DNA of 56,829 nucleotides from DYEP01 sp040755615. Its GTDB lineage: Bacteria; Bacillota; Sulfobacillia; DUSP01; DYEP01. The notes under the pieces were generated by a model, which saw only the letters and a list, made by a program, of their open reading frames with translations, made no database searches and was not told the origin of the DNA. The position numbers and the translations under genes were made by a program. This document shows positions 17,267 to 26,127 of the stretch, piece by piece; position 1 is the first letter of the stretch; every line of letters begins with the position of its first letter. The stretch is from assembly GCA_040755615.1 (NCBI GenBank), contig JBFMAL010000017.1:1-56829 (forward strand), written 5' to 3'.

Positions 17267-17480
17267 AGAGAAAACCAAATACTAACAAATGCCAGATGCC
17301 CTGCTGTGCTCGTGAGATACCCGATAGGTTTGAGCCAACACAAGAACCTAGGGAGCCCGGACTCCGCATCCGGATGTACACCCCGTGAGATTTGAGGGGA
17401 AACTTGAAGGTTGAGGGAGGGCACCCACCTGCTTAGAGCAGGTTCAAAACCAGGGTTATTACGGCACGGTGGGGTTTTTG
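17267..17480 (+). ncRNA. ssrS: 6S RNA (SsrS/BsrA type)
   Basis: 6S RNA mimics an open promoter and sequesters the sigma-A RNA polymerase holoenzyme. The closing stem is CCCTGCTGTGC at 17299-17309 paired with GCACGGTGGGG at 17464-17474 (11 pairs, three of them wobble). It is continued inward by CGTGA/TTACG and CCC/GGG pairs. A hairpin CCTGCT-TAG-AGCAGG within 17427-17446 matches the side stem of Firmicutes 6S RNAs. The 3' end runs into GTTTTTGGCTTTT. B. subtilis bsrA also lies directly downstream of aspS, which supports the call. The transcript ends are estimates. Confidence 0.75.
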
Positions 17481-17699
17481 GCTTTTACTGAGAACCTCTT
17501 CCGGGACAAGCCCCTGCCGAAAGACCTGGACTTTCGAGTTACATCGACGTGTTTATTAATGCTCCTCCGCGGGGGCTCGTCCGAGGCTACCAAAGGCGAT
17601 CGCCTGCTCGGGCCGGCGGGAAAGTCTTCTTGCGCGTAAACGCCAAATCTCGCAGATGCTGCATCAAGATGCGCGCCGCCGGGGTGTAGCCGTATCTTT

Positions 17700-17953
17700 C
17701 AAAGAGCCGCTTTCCAGGGCGCTCTTCCCCGGGGTGGCCCTCCAAGCCCGCTACTAAGCAACATCATGCTGATGAACTGAGACGCGGGCACAAACTTTGC
17801 CGCTATGCCGATAACCGCAACATCTATGTAAAGAGCCAACAAGCCGGAGAGACGGTTATGAAAAGCATAACCAAATATTCTGAAGGCAACCTGAAGCTGT
17901 GAGTCAACAGGGAGAAAAGCGGATCGACGGGTTCTCGTTCAACATCACTGGGT
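17700..17953 (+). pseudogene. Group II intron reverse transcriptase/maturase fragment
   Basis: Translated pieces read GPPSPLLSNIML, then after a frameshift DELRRGHKLCRYADNRNIYV, then SITKYSEGNLKL, a stop, and VNREKS. This is the core of group II intron RTs around the YADD catalytic box. The box here is YADN, so the second catalytic Asp is lost. With stops, a frameshift and missing N- and C-termini it is dead. No intron RNA domains V or VI were recognised nearby. Confidence 0.7.
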
Positions 17954-18424
17954 AAGAGGCGCTTTTGGCCGGCACCAGTTCATCCAGGCGTTCACAAGAC
18001 CCCGGGGCAGTCCCGGTGTTTTCCCACAGTACCCGGCAGAGAGCCACCCACTCTGCCGGGGAACCGGTTCTTTTCGCAGCCGCTTCTGGGTAAGCCAGCC
18101 TGCTTCTTCAAAGCCTTTCCACCACTGGCTCCACTTAATGAGGCTGATGAGATACTCTTCCTCCAAGAGGTACCTCACCCACAGCCAGCGCGGCCCGGGG
18201 AGATTTCATCCTGGCGCGCGTCTCACGGGCCAGCCCCGCCAGAGGCAGCAAAGCTTAATGGGCATAGGTTCGTATAATAACTCGTCCAAGGGAGCGTCTT
18301 GTTCACAGGCTTCCTCGAAGGCCTCCTCCGGGGATACTTCCCTGCGAGCCCGAATCTTGCTTGCAATGTACGTTAAAGGAGATTTTGCGGGTCGTCCAAC
18401 CCGACTTAAAGACTTAAGATTCTC
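17945..18424 (-). pseudogene. Interrupted ORF of unknown family
   Basis: One minus-strand frame is open from 18424 to 17945 except for a single TGA near 18210. The first half reads IRARREVSPEEAFEEACEQD, the second EEEYLISLIKWSQWWKGFEE. The composition (many Trp, Glu and Arg) looks like real protein. Repairing the one stop would give about 158 residues. I do not recognise the family and see no convincing start codon. It lies among mobile-element debris. Confidence 0.35.
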
Positions 18425-18457
18425 TCAAGGTGTTGGGTATTAGCGGTTGTTGAAGAA

Positions 18458-18910
18458 TCATATCGCCTGACTGAAGTATTTCTTCAAAGCCCAACCGGTA
18501 ACAGCACCAATAGCAAGATGTGCCAGAAGCAAAAGAAAATCTGGTAACGGTGTAATTAGTGTAGCCCTTGTGATGTCCATTGCCATTCCAATTCCAAATG
18601 TGATGATATACACCAAGGAACCGAAGGCTATTCCTTTAAATACAGCGTAATCTTTTCCTGTATAACGAAGGATATGTAAGAGTAAAATCCCGAAAGTTGC
18701 TGCTATTGTCCAGTCGGTTATGGTGCCGGTCACGAGGCTGAGCGGAGCATCAAGGTTTTCTGCTGAATAGTAAAATCCAGCGGCAATATGGACAAATGTG
18801 TATCTAACCCATCCCAGAAAGTGAAATGTCCATGTCAATATTTCCTTGGCAATATTACCCATCCAACCAGCCAAAGCGCCTGCAAGAATGGTGTCTCTCG
18901 TCTTTATCAC
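18458..18910 (-). CDS. Four-helix membrane protein, unknown function
   Basis: The 150-residue product has about four hydrophobic segments: residues 6-25, 45-60, 64-95 and 115-140. Recognisable pieces are AGALAGWMGNIAKEILTW and HFLGWVRYTFVHIAAGFYY. Similar YqhR-like membrane proteins occur in spore formers, but I cannot name the family. GTG at 18910 is preferred over ATG at 18931 because AGGAGG falls between them, ten bases upstream of the GTG. The gene is visibly richer in A+T than the flanking operons and stands alone amid decayed DNA, suggesting later arrival. Confidence 0.65.
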   Translation of the reverse strand: MIKTRDTILAGALAGWMGNIAKEILTWTFHFLGWVRYTFVHIAAGFYYSAENLDAPLSLVTGTITDWTIAATFGILLLHILRYTGKDYAVFKGIAFGSLVYIITFGIGMAMDITRATLITPLPDFLLLLAHLAIGAVTGWALKKYFSQAI

Positions 18911-19129
18911 TATTACTACTCCTCCTACCATCCGGTGAGAAGTCTGCCTTACATCGTTATTATCTATTTGGACCTGATTTTATATGCTCCAAAGCAGCCA
19001 CGCTTCAGGACCGGATGATATCAGGCCGTTGACGACAGCTTCAGATAGAGTAAGAGAGTATCTGCTGGCCAATCGTTATCTAATTGGAAGATGGTGCGTC
19101 CATACATTCCCCTCACTCAGCCGGCGTGT

Positions 19130-19560
19130 CCTCTCAGAAAGTCCTAACCATCTCCCTCGGGCTCATCGGTGACGGCACTTCCCTCCGTACCGGGACCAAT
19201 CCCTACGGAGTGAAGGTCTGTGACTACCACAAACGGGGCATCTACCGCTGCTCATGCCCCCGGCGCTACCCAGACCTGAAATCCCATGTTCCCCTTGGCA
19301 ATACGGCAGGACCGTCTTGCGCATGGCGGCTCTCCCGCCTGGAAGAAAACCTATTCCCAACTCACTGTCTCAGAACGCTGCTTCAAACGCGTAAAGGTCG
19401 ACTACCAGATCGAAAGGCGCCGGTCAAAGAGCAAGCGGGCCCGGTTTAGCACGCCCGTCTTATAGCCATGGACCAACACATCGATGCCTGGGTCAGATGG
19501 GCCCAAAAGGCTCACCCTGACCTCCTATCCGAGATATTCGGTAGGCCCCTCGCCGCTTGA
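19130..19560 (+). pseudogene. DDE transposase remnant with large internal deletion
   Basis: The N-terminal part reads GDGTSLRTGTNPYGVKVCDY and CDYHKRGIYRCSCPRRYPDL, the metal/DDE region of a large IS4/IS1182-like transposase. The text then jumps to the C-terminal part in shifted frames: KKTYSQLTVSERCFKRVKVD, and finally MDQHIDAWVRWAQKAHPDLL with a stop at 19558-19560. About 200 residues in the middle and the N-terminus are missing, so it cannot be active. No terminal inverted repeats were found. Confidence 0.6.
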
Positions 19561-19956
19561 GACGCAGCACAACCGGACAGTACACCTTCTAAAAGCTCGT
19601 CTTGATGAGCCTGGTTCCCTATGCCCTTTTCAAGGTGCGCACTTTTTCATCAGCCTCGGTTCCTGACGACCTACAGGGTCTGCATGACTCCTCGATCACT
19701 TACTTCAGCTCTATTCCTACATCTTCCCAGGGAGTTTCTGGGTGTTTCCGAGAGCACTCAGCCAGCAGGCCCCGTCCATGGGCGTTTTTTGGTTTTCGTC
19801 TTACCACATGGTCAAGGAGATTAGAACCGGTAGTGTAAAGTCTTAGTAGGTGAACGGAGGTAGGAAAGAGAAATGAGACCTCCGGTGGCTACCTGTAGCT
19901 AACTCCCGAGCAAAGGAGTGACAGAGGTCCGATGTACAGAATACGAGGAGATGGTA
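19561..19956 (+). other. Gap without recognisable gene
   Basis: Several short overlapping frames exist here but none has a ribosome binding site or a family resemblance I can name. It is probably further degraded mobile-element sequence. Confidence 0.4.
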
Positions 19957-20109
19957 ATGACAGTCCTGTTGATGGCCTAGGAGATCTTTGAGGTGTTCAA
20001 GGCGTTCAAAGACATGGATAAGCTGGAAGAAAGAATACACCGGGTGGTTTCAAGGACGGCAGGGATGCTGCTTGCGATGGGCGTTTTTGCAAGCCTTTAC
20101 AGGCTGTAG
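19957..20109 (+). pseudogene. Short interrupted ORF, possibly the N-terminus of a transposase
   Basis: ATG at 19957 follows GAGGAG and opens a frame broken by TAG at 19978, then continues as EIFEVFKAFKDMDKLEERIH and stops at 20107-20109. The pattern of a short acidic N-terminus followed by a helix recalls UPF0236/ISLre2 transposases, but the match is weak. It lies 90 bases before the threonine aldolase gene and could be a remnant of an insertion. Confidence 0.25.
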
Positions 20110-20199
20110 TAAAATAGGTAAGCAAGGAGACTCGTTTATGAGTACCACCGGGCCCCGTCACCGGGGTAATCAATTGGAAAAAGAGGTGTTTTTAGATCT

Positions 20200-21234
20200 G
20201 TGGCAACAATCATTGATTTGCGAAGCGACACCGTGACACGACCTACAGACGAAATGCGCCGGGCCATGGCAGAAGCAGAAGTGGGCGATGACGTCTATGG
20301 TGAGGACCCTACAGTCAATCGACTCGAACACCTCGCGGCCGAGATCGTCGGGAAGGAAGCGGCGCTGTTTTTCCCCACAGGCACCATGGCCAACCAGGCG
20401 GCGGTCATGACCCACACCAGACGCGGGGATGAGGTACTGCTTGAAGCGGAGTCTCACATCTACTTCTACGAAGTAGGTGCCATAGCGGTGCTGTCCGGGG
20501 TGATACCAAGGCTCATCCATGGCGAAAACGGTGTGATCACAGTGGAGGCGTTTGCGTCTGCGCTGCGGCCGCCGAACATCCATTTCCCACGGACGCGGCT
20601 TCTGTGCATCGAGAACACCCACAACAGAGCGGGAGGGACGGTTATGAGCGTTGAAGAGACCCGCGCGCTCGCCTGCCAGGCAAAGGCACTGGGGCTTTCC
20701 ATACACCTTGACGGTGCCCGGATTTTCAACGCTGCGGCAGCGCTCGGTGTGGACGCGAAGGAACTGGCCGCCCCCGCAGATTCCGTTATGCTCTGCCTGT
20801 CCAAAGGACTGTCAGCGCCCGCAGGCAGCATGCTTGCCGGCAGCAGGGAGTTCATCGCCGAGGCAAGGAAAAACCGGAAGATACTGGGGGGCGGCATGCG
20901 ACAGGTGGGAGTGCTGGCCGCAGCAGGCATCGTCGCCCTGACACGCATGAGGGAAAGGCTCGTGGAGGACCACCGGACGGCGCGGCTGCTCGCCGAAAGG
21001 CTTGCGGAAATCCCGGGGATCCGTTGTGAGCCTGATGCAGTAAAGACCAACATAGTAATGGCGGATACTAAAGGGTCCGCCCAGGAGCTGGTGGCTGCGA
21101 TGAAGTCCGCCGGAGTACTCGCCAACGCGGTGAGCCCCCGCAGGATAAGGTTCGTTACCCACAGGGAAGTGAACGCATCTGACGTGGAAGAGGCGGCATC
21201 GCGCATTCGGCAGATCGCGGGGAGGACCGGATAG
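20200..21234 (+). CDS. ltaE: Low-specificity L-threonine aldolase
   Basis: The PLP enzyme cleaves L-threonine and L-allo-threonine to glycine and acetaldehyde. The N-terminus IDLRSDTVTRPTDEMRRAM and the segment VGDDVYGEDPTVNRLE are typical. FFPTGTMANQAA binds cofactor, HLDGARIFNAA carries the PLP-pyridine Asp, and LCLSKGLSAPAGS holds the Schiff-base Lys. The product is 344 residues. GTG at 20200 is the family start; AGAGGTG is upstream with a slightly long spacing. rarA follows after two bases, indicating an operon. Confidence 0.95.
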   Translation: MATIIDLRSDTVTRPTDEMRRAMAEAEVGDDVYGEDPTVNRLEHLAAEIVGKEAALFFPTGTMANQAAVMTHTRRGDEVLLEAESHIYFYEVGAIAVLSGVIPRLIHGENGVITVEAFASALRPPNIHFPRTRLLCIENTHNRAGGTVMSVEETRALACQAKALGLSIHLDGARIFNAAAALGVDAKELAAPADSVMLCLSKGLSAPAGSMLAGSREFIAEARKNRKILGGGMRQVGVLAAAGIVALTRMRERLVEDHRTARLLAERLAEIPGIRCEPDAVKTNIVMADTKGSAQELVAAMKSAGVLANAVSPRRIRFVTHREVNASDVEEAASRIRQIAGRTG

Positions 21235-21236
21235 AC

Positions 21237-22538
21237 GTGGACCTCTGGGAGTCTGCGCGGCAGAGAAACATAAAGGAGTCCGCACCTTTAGCGTGGAGGA
21301 TGAGGCCTAAGACGCTGGAGGAGTTTGTCGGGCAGCGGCATATCCTGGGCGAAGGCAAGCTGCTGCGCCGCGCCATAGAGGCGGACAGGCTCTCCTCCGC
21401 CATATTCTACGGGCCCCCGGGCAGCGGCAAGACCGCCTTGGCCGGTATCATCGCGCTCAGGACGTGCGCTGTGACCGAATCGGTGAACGCAGTTACGTCA
21501 GGTGTGGCGGATCTGCGGGCCGTCATCGAGCGCGCCAGGGAGCGCCTGGGCATGTACAACCAGAGGACCGTGGTGTTCATAGATGAGATACACAGGTTTA
21601 ACAAGGCCCAGCAGGACGCGCTGCTTCCTTACGTGGAGGACGGCACCATCATTCTGATAGGCGCCACCACTGAGAACCCGTTTTTTGAAGTGAACGCGCC
21701 TCTCATCTCACGATCCAGGGTGTTTCAGTTCCGCCCGCTGTCTCGCGACGAGATGGCCACCATAGCGGCTTTGGCCCTTTCTGACCATGAGAGGGGGCTT
21801 GGGGCATTCCGCGTGCATGTGGACGAGGACGCTATGGAACACCTGCTTGACGCTGCGGGTGGTGACGCGCGCGCCTTGCTTAACGCTCTCGAACTGGCTG
21901 CACTCACCACCGAGCCTGGCCCTGATGGCGTAAGGCGGGTGAGCCTTCAGGTGGCAGAGGAAAGCATTCAGGTGCCCGCTCTGCAGTACGGGGTGGACGC
22001 GCACTACGACCACGCTTCCGCTTTCATAAAGAGTATGAGAGGCGGAGACCCTGACGCCACCGTTTTCTGGCTGGCCCGGATGCTCGCGGCGGGAGAGGAC
22101 GTCCGGTTTATCGCTCGCCGCATTATGATCTGCGCGGCGGAAGACGTGGGGCTCGCGGACCCGCAGGCGCTGGTCGTGGCGGTATCCGCGTTTCACGCGG
22201 TTTCTGCCTTAGGCATGCCGGAGGCGCGCATACCTCTTGCTGAAGCGGCGCTTTACGTAGCGCTTGCCAAAAAGAGCAACTCGGCTTACGTGGCCATAGA
22301 TGCAGCGGCAGACCTGGTGAAGAAAGAGATCGCCGCCCAGGTGCCGGCCCACCTGAGATCGGGGAGTTACCCGGGGGCGTCGCGGCTAGGCCACGGCCAG
22401 GGGTACCTTTACCCTCACGACTACCCTCTCGCACGCGTGCAACAGCAGTACCTGCCTGATGGCATCCCTCCGGGTTCCCTGTATAAAGCGAAACAAGCTG
22501 GCTGGGAGGGGGAGGCGGCGTCCACGTCCAAAGAGTAG
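21237..22538 (+). CDS. rarA: Replication-associated recombination protein A (MgsA/RarA AAA ATPase)
   Basis: RarA acts at stalled replication forks as a clamp-loader-like ATPase. In the 433-residue sequence, LAWRMRPKTLEEFVGQRHIL is followed by Walker A GPPGSGKT, Walker B VVFIDEIHRFNKAQQD, and sensor 1 LIGATTENPFFEV. The C-terminal MgsA domain includes SAFIKSMRGGDPDA and the conserved YLPDG near the end. GTG at 21237 follows GGGGAGG. It directly follows ltaE. Confidence 0.95.
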   Translation: MDLWESARQRNIKESAPLAWRMRPKTLEEFVGQRHILGEGKLLRRAIEADRLSSAIFYGPPGSGKTALAGIIALRTCAVTESVNAVTSGVADLRAVIERARERLGMYNQRTVVFIDEIHRFNKAQQDALLPYVEDGTIILIGATTENPFFEVNAPLISRSRVFQFRPLSRDEMATIAALALSDHERGLGAFRVHVDEDAMEHLLDAAGGDARALLNALELAALTTEPGPDGVRRVSLQVAEESIQVPALQYGVDAHYDHASAFIKSMRGGDPDATVFWLARMLAAGEDVRFIARRIMICAAEDVGLADPQALVVAVSAFHAVSALGMPEARIPLAEAALYVALAKKSNSAYVAIDAAADLVKKEIAAQVPAHLRSGSYPGASRLGHGQGYLYPHDYPLARVQQQYLPDGIPPGSLYKAKQAGWEGEAASTSKE

Positions 22539-22660
22539 CGAAGCTTCCTATTCTTGCGCTTTTCTTCCCCAAATAAAGCTCAATACTGGTATCTGGCCTT
22601 CCGATGAATAGTATGGGGAAACGTACACATCTACCGTACTGTAAAAGGGGGGCATTTTTT

Positions 22661-23149
22661 ATGGGCGCGAGCACAACTGAGGAGCAGTTTGTAGTATTCA
22701 ACCTCGCCGATGAGACTTACGGGGTGGATATCACCAGCGTGCGGGAGATTATCAACCTCCAGCCCGTGACGCGGGTGCCAAGGGCTCCAGCATTCGTTGA
22801 GGGACTGATCAACTTGAGGGGCAGGGTCATACCGGTCATTGACCTCAGAAAACGACTGGGACTACCGCGAGCGGAGCCTACCCGGTCCACGAGGATCGTA
22901 GTGGTTGAGATCGAAGGCAACACCATCGGTATGGTAGTGGATGGCGTATCAGAGGTGCTCACCATCGCGCACGACACCATAGAACCGCCTACCCCTCTCA
23001 TAGGCGGGGTGGACGCCGCGTTCCTCCGAGGTGTGGCCAAGCTCAAAGACAGCCTCGTGATCATCCTCACGCTCGACCGAATCCTGTCGGTTGAGGAGAA
23101 AGAAGAGATCAGCAGGCAACCTGTTTTGGGAGGTCAGGAGATTGCTTGA
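22661..23149 (+). CDS. cheW: Chemotaxis coupling protein CheW
   Basis: CheW bridges chemoreceptors and the CheA kinase. The 162-residue sequence shows the core CheW fold segments TYGVDITSVREII, FVEGLINLRGRVIPVIDLRK and GMVVDGVSEVL. ATG at 22661 is chosen because AAGGGGGG lies about eight bases upstream; the longer frame from 22604 has no site. It is the first gene of the che operon and its end overlaps cheA by eight bases. Confidence 0.95.
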   Translation: MGASTTEEQFVVFNLADETYGVDITSVREIINLQPVTRVPRAPAFVEGLINLRGRVIPVIDLRKRLGLPRAEPTRSTRIVVVEIEGNTIGMVVDGVSEVLTIAHDTIEPPTPLIGGVDAAFLRGVAKLKDSLVIILTLDRILSVEEKEEISRQPVLGGQEIA

Positions 23150-25097
23150 CGCTACGCCTGAAGAACTTAGGGTATTCATAGACGAGGCGCGGGAGCACCT
23201 CCATAAGATGGAGGAATCCATACTAAGACTTGAGCAGGACGGCTGCGACGGTCAGGTCATCGTGGAACTGTTTAGGTCTGCGCACACCCTGAAAGGCAGC
23301 TCGGCCACGCTAGGGCTTGGACCCATGGCCATCCTCACTCACCGGCTGGAAGATATTCTGGACCGGGTGAGGTCAGGTCAGGCGGAAGTCAGCGAACAAG
23401 TGGTGGATCTCCTGTTTCAGGGTCATGACGCGCTGCTTCGTATGGTAGATGCGCTGGACAACCAGGAAGCGGTAGGGCAGGACGAAGAGATCGTCGCGCA
23501 GATGGACCGGTACTTGTCAGGTACCCAGCAGGAAGTGACTGCCGGGCACAGCGAAACCCGCGAGCCTGGTGCGGGAGCACCAAGGAGCACTCACACGCTG
23601 TTTGTCGAGCTTAGACCGGATTGCGCTATGCCGTCGGTCCGGATGTTTCAGGTGGTGACCGTGCTTTCGCGCCTGGCCGAGGTAAACGCGTGCACTCCCG
23701 ACATCTCATCGATGGAAAGCGGGTGGGAAGGCCGGGAACTCACTGTGGACCTTTATTACGAAGGTCCGGAGCAAGAGCTCGTCGCGGCAGCCAGTTCAGT
23801 GCTGGAAGTGGAAAAGGTAAGAGTGGTCGCAAGGCGAAAAGAAGCGGATACCAAGAAGTCGGATTCCCGGGCTCACCGGACCGTCAGGGTAGACGTGGCA
23901 TTACTCGACGCGCTGATGAATCTGGTGGGTGAACTCGTGATCGACAGAACCCGGCTTCAGAGCATAAAGGATAGGTTAGGTGCGCTAGGCGGCGCAGGTC
24001 ATATCACTGATGACCTTTCCACCATCGCGGCCCGGATCGAGCGAACCACCCATGGTCTACAGGAAGGCATCATGAAGGTGCGTATGATGCCCGTGCACAC
24101 CCTCTTCAAGAAATTCCCGAGGATGGTACGGGAGTTGGCCAGGGCGGCCGGCAAGGAGGTGGAGTTCATCATGGAGGGAGAGGACACCGAACTTGACAGG
24201 TCCCTGATAGAGGAGATCGGAGATCCGCTCATTCACCTTCTTCGCAACGCTATAGACCATGGGATAGAGCCGCCTGATTTGAGGGCTGCATCGGGCAAGC
24301 CGAGAACAGGCATGCTGCTTCTCCGGGCATGGCATGAGGAAAACCACGTGTGCATCAGCGTATCCGATGACGGCAGGGGTATAGACGCCGCGCGCGTGAG
24401 ACAGAAGGCTGTGGAAAAGGGGATCATCACTCCCGACGAAGCGGCGAGGATGAGCGACACGGATGCGATTGAGCTCATCTTTGTCCCCGGATTTTCCACC
24501 TCTGACAAGGTGAGCCAGGTATCCGGAAGAGGCGTTGGTCTTGACGTGGTCAGGGAGAAAATAGGGGCGTTGAACGGCTCTGTCTACGTCCAGAGTACAA
24601 CGCGGGGGTCAAGCTTCACCATCCGGATACCGCTGACGCTAGCCATCATCAGGGCGTTGCTCGTAGAGCTCGACGCTCAGATTTACGCTATACCCCTGAA
24701 CACCGTGGTGGAGGCACGGCTCATTCCGAGGAGCGAGGTATTCAGGATGCGGGGTAAGGACGTTATTGAGGTGAGGGGGAAGCTAATGCCTCTGCTGTCC
24801 CTGAAAGAGGTGTTCTTCGGTGTGCAGCAGCCGCATCCTGAAAAGATAGCAACGGTGGTCGTGAACATCGGCGGAAAACAGGCCGGGCTTGTCGTGGATG
24901 GGCTCCTCAGAGAAGAAGAAGTGGTGATAAAGAACATCGGGGCTCTGTCGGGAAAGGTGAAGGGCATAGCGGGCGCGACCATCCTTGGAGAAGGAGATGT
25001 CGCCCTCATACCTGACATCCCGCACATATTAACAGCCGCGGGTTCAGGTAAAGCAGTAACCCACGGGACGTTTCAAATAATCCAGGCGAGCGCGTGA
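23142..25097 (+). CDS. cheA: Chemotaxis histidine kinase CheA
   Basis: The 651-residue kinase has an Hpt domain at the N-terminus with the phosphorylated His48 in RSAHTLKGSS, then a CheY-binding P2-like region (about 150-235), a dimerisation helix pair beginning VDVALLDALMNLVGELV, an ATPase domain (HLLRNAIDHGIEPPDLR, SDDGRGIDAARV, GRGVGLDVV) and a C-terminal CheW-like domain (LTLAIIRALLVEL onward). TTG at 23142 follows GGGAGGT by seven bases and gives the normal family N-terminus. The frame is open further upstream but only inside cheW. It should phosphorylate CheY and CheB encoded downstream. Confidence 0.95.
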   Translation: MLDATPEELRVFIDEAREHLHKMEESILRLEQDGCDGQVIVELFRSAHTLKGSSATLGLGPMAILTHRLEDILDRVRSGQAEVSEQVVDLLFQGHDALLRMVDALDNQEAVGQDEEIVAQMDRYLSGTQQEVTAGHSETREPGAGAPRSTHTLFVELRPDCAMPSVRMFQVVTVLSRLAEVNACTPDISSMESGWEGRELTVDLYYEGPEQELVAAASSVLEVEKVRVVARRKEADTKKSDSRAHRTVRVDVALLDALMNLVGELVIDRTRLQSIKDRLGALGGAGHITDDLSTIAARIERTTHGLQEGIMKVRMMPVHTLFKKFPRMVRELARAAGKEVEFIMEGEDTELDRSLIEEIGDPLIHLLRNAIDHGIEPPDLRAASGKPRTGMLLLRAWHEENHVCISVSDDGRGIDAARVRQKAVEKGIITPDEAARMSDTDAIELIFVPGFSTSDKVSQVSGRGVGLDVVREKIGALNGSVYVQSTTRGSSFTIRIPLTLAIIRALLVELDAQIYAIPLNTVVEARLIPRSEVFRMRGKDVIEVRGKLMPLLSLKEVFFGVQQPHPEKIATVVVNIGGKQAGLVVDGLLREEEVVIKNIGALSGKVKGIAGATILGEGDVALIPDIPHILTAAGSGKAVTHGTFQIIQASA

Positions 25098-25189
25098 ACT
25101 GCGAGGCGTTTTGCACCATTCGTCCCAACGCCTCGTCGTGCCAGTCTCCAGGATATTTGTTGTACAAGACGTCGAAGGAGGAGAGAGCA

Positions 25190-25264
25190 GTGCGCAGCTA
25201 CACACTAATGCCACCTGGCCTCGGCCAGTCCGACTCCATGTTATTCAGGTTTAATGCGTCATGA
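25190..25264 (+). CDS. 24-residue ORF translationally coupled to cheD
   Basis: GTG at 25190 sits eight bases after a near-perfect AAGGAGGAG and opens a 25-codon frame. The peptide begins MRSYTLMPPGLGQSDSMLFR and its TGA at 25262-25264 overlaps the cheD ATG at 25261 (ATGA). The cheD start itself has no ribosome binding site. The likely reading is a leader ORF whose translation feeds cheD. I do not recognise the peptide; it may be the remnant of a longer che gene or a coupling device. Confidence 0.5.
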   Translation: MRSYTLMPPGLGQSDSMLFRFNAS

Positions 25265-25743
25265 TGCCCGGGGACTCGGTCGTGCTCGGCCTCGGAGAAT
25301 GGTTTTTGAGTTTACGCACAACCGATGTGGTTGCTTGGTACGGCCTGGGTTCGTGCGTTGCGGTGGCGATATACCAGGAGGGGCAATACGCGGGAGCGAT
25401 GGCCCACATTGTGCTTCCCAAGAAGACATCTGCCTCCCTGCCGCCCGGAGACGCCTATTACGCAGACGGAGCCATACCCATGCTGGTGGAGGCGTTGAGA
25501 AGCCGGGGGTATGTAAGGCTTAAGGCGAAGATGGCTGGCGGTGCATCAGTGCTCCCGTTCCACGCTCCTGACGGAGAGGTTGGAGCGAGAAACGTACAAG
25601 CGGTCAAGCAGTACTTGAACGCGCTTGGCGTGGAACTCACGGGAGAAGACGTGGGAGGCAATCTGGGGAGGACAGTGAGATTCTATGCAAGTAGCGGGCT
25701 TATGGTTGTAACCACGCTTTCTGGTTACAGGCGAGTGATCTGA
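25261..25743 (+). CDS. cheD: Chemoreceptor glutamine deamidase CheD
   Basis: CheD deamidates specific receptor glutamines and, in B. subtilis, works with CheC in adaptation. The catalytic Cys lies in GLGSCVAVAIY and the His in MAHIVLPK, followed by the conserved KMAGGASV segment. The product is 160 residues. ATG at 25261 has no Shine-Dalgarno sequence of its own and overlaps the stop of the 24-codon ORF, so it probably depends on coupling. No cheC is seen in the operon. Confidence 0.9.
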   Translation: MMPGDSVVLGLGEWFLSLRTTDVVAWYGLGSCVAVAIYQEGQYAGAMAHIVLPKKTSASLPPGDAYYADGAIPMLVEALRSRGYVRLKAKMAGGASVLPFHAPDGEVGARNVQAVKQYLNALGVELTGEDVGGNLGRTVRFYASSGLMVVTTLSGYRRVI

Positions 25744-25757
25744 CGAGGAGGAGGAAG

Positions 25758-26114
25758 ATGGCAAGGATCCTGGTTGTTGATGACGCGGTATTCATGAGGA
25801 CCAGGTGCGGAAAGATCCTGCGGGACGCCGGGCACGACGTATTTGAGGCCGGAGATGGCGCCGAGGCCGTGGAAAGCTTTGTCGCGCTGGCTCCAGACGT
25901 GGTTCTTATGGATATTACCATGCCCACGATGGACGGTATCTCCGCCCTCAAGGAGATCGTAGCGAAAGATCCGGGCGCCAGGGTGATAATGGTGAGCGCT
26001 ATGGGGCAGCAGTCAATGGTCATGGAAGCGCTGAAAGCTGGCGCAAAGGAATTCGTCGTGAAACCTTACCAACCCGACCAGCTGATGGCTGCGGTCCAAA
26101 AAGTCCTCGGGTAA
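25758..26114 (+). CDS. cheY: Chemotaxis response regulator CheY
   Basis: This is a single receiver domain of 118 residues with the acidic pair in LVVDDAVFMR, the phosphoacceptor Asp in DVVLMDITMPTMDG, the Thr/Ser switch position in MVSAMG and the Lys in EFVVKPYQP. There is no output domain. It is preceded by GACGAGGAGGAGG. CheA~P is the expected donor, and the motor or another effector the target. Confidence 0.95.
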   Translation: MARILVVDDAVFMRTRCGKILRDAGHDVFEAGDGAEAVESFVALAPDVVLMDITMPTMDGISALKEIVAKDPGARVIMVSAMGQQSMVMEALKAGAKEFVVKPYQPDQLMAAVQKVLG

Positions 26115-26127
26115 TGGGGGGAGCAGG

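Noticed and set aside
22560..22660. Possible sigma-28 (flagellar/chemotaxis) promoter before cheW, with TAAA and CCGATGAA-like elements
   Set aside because: The spacing between the best -35-like and -10-like elements is off by several bases in every arrangement, so I do not list it.
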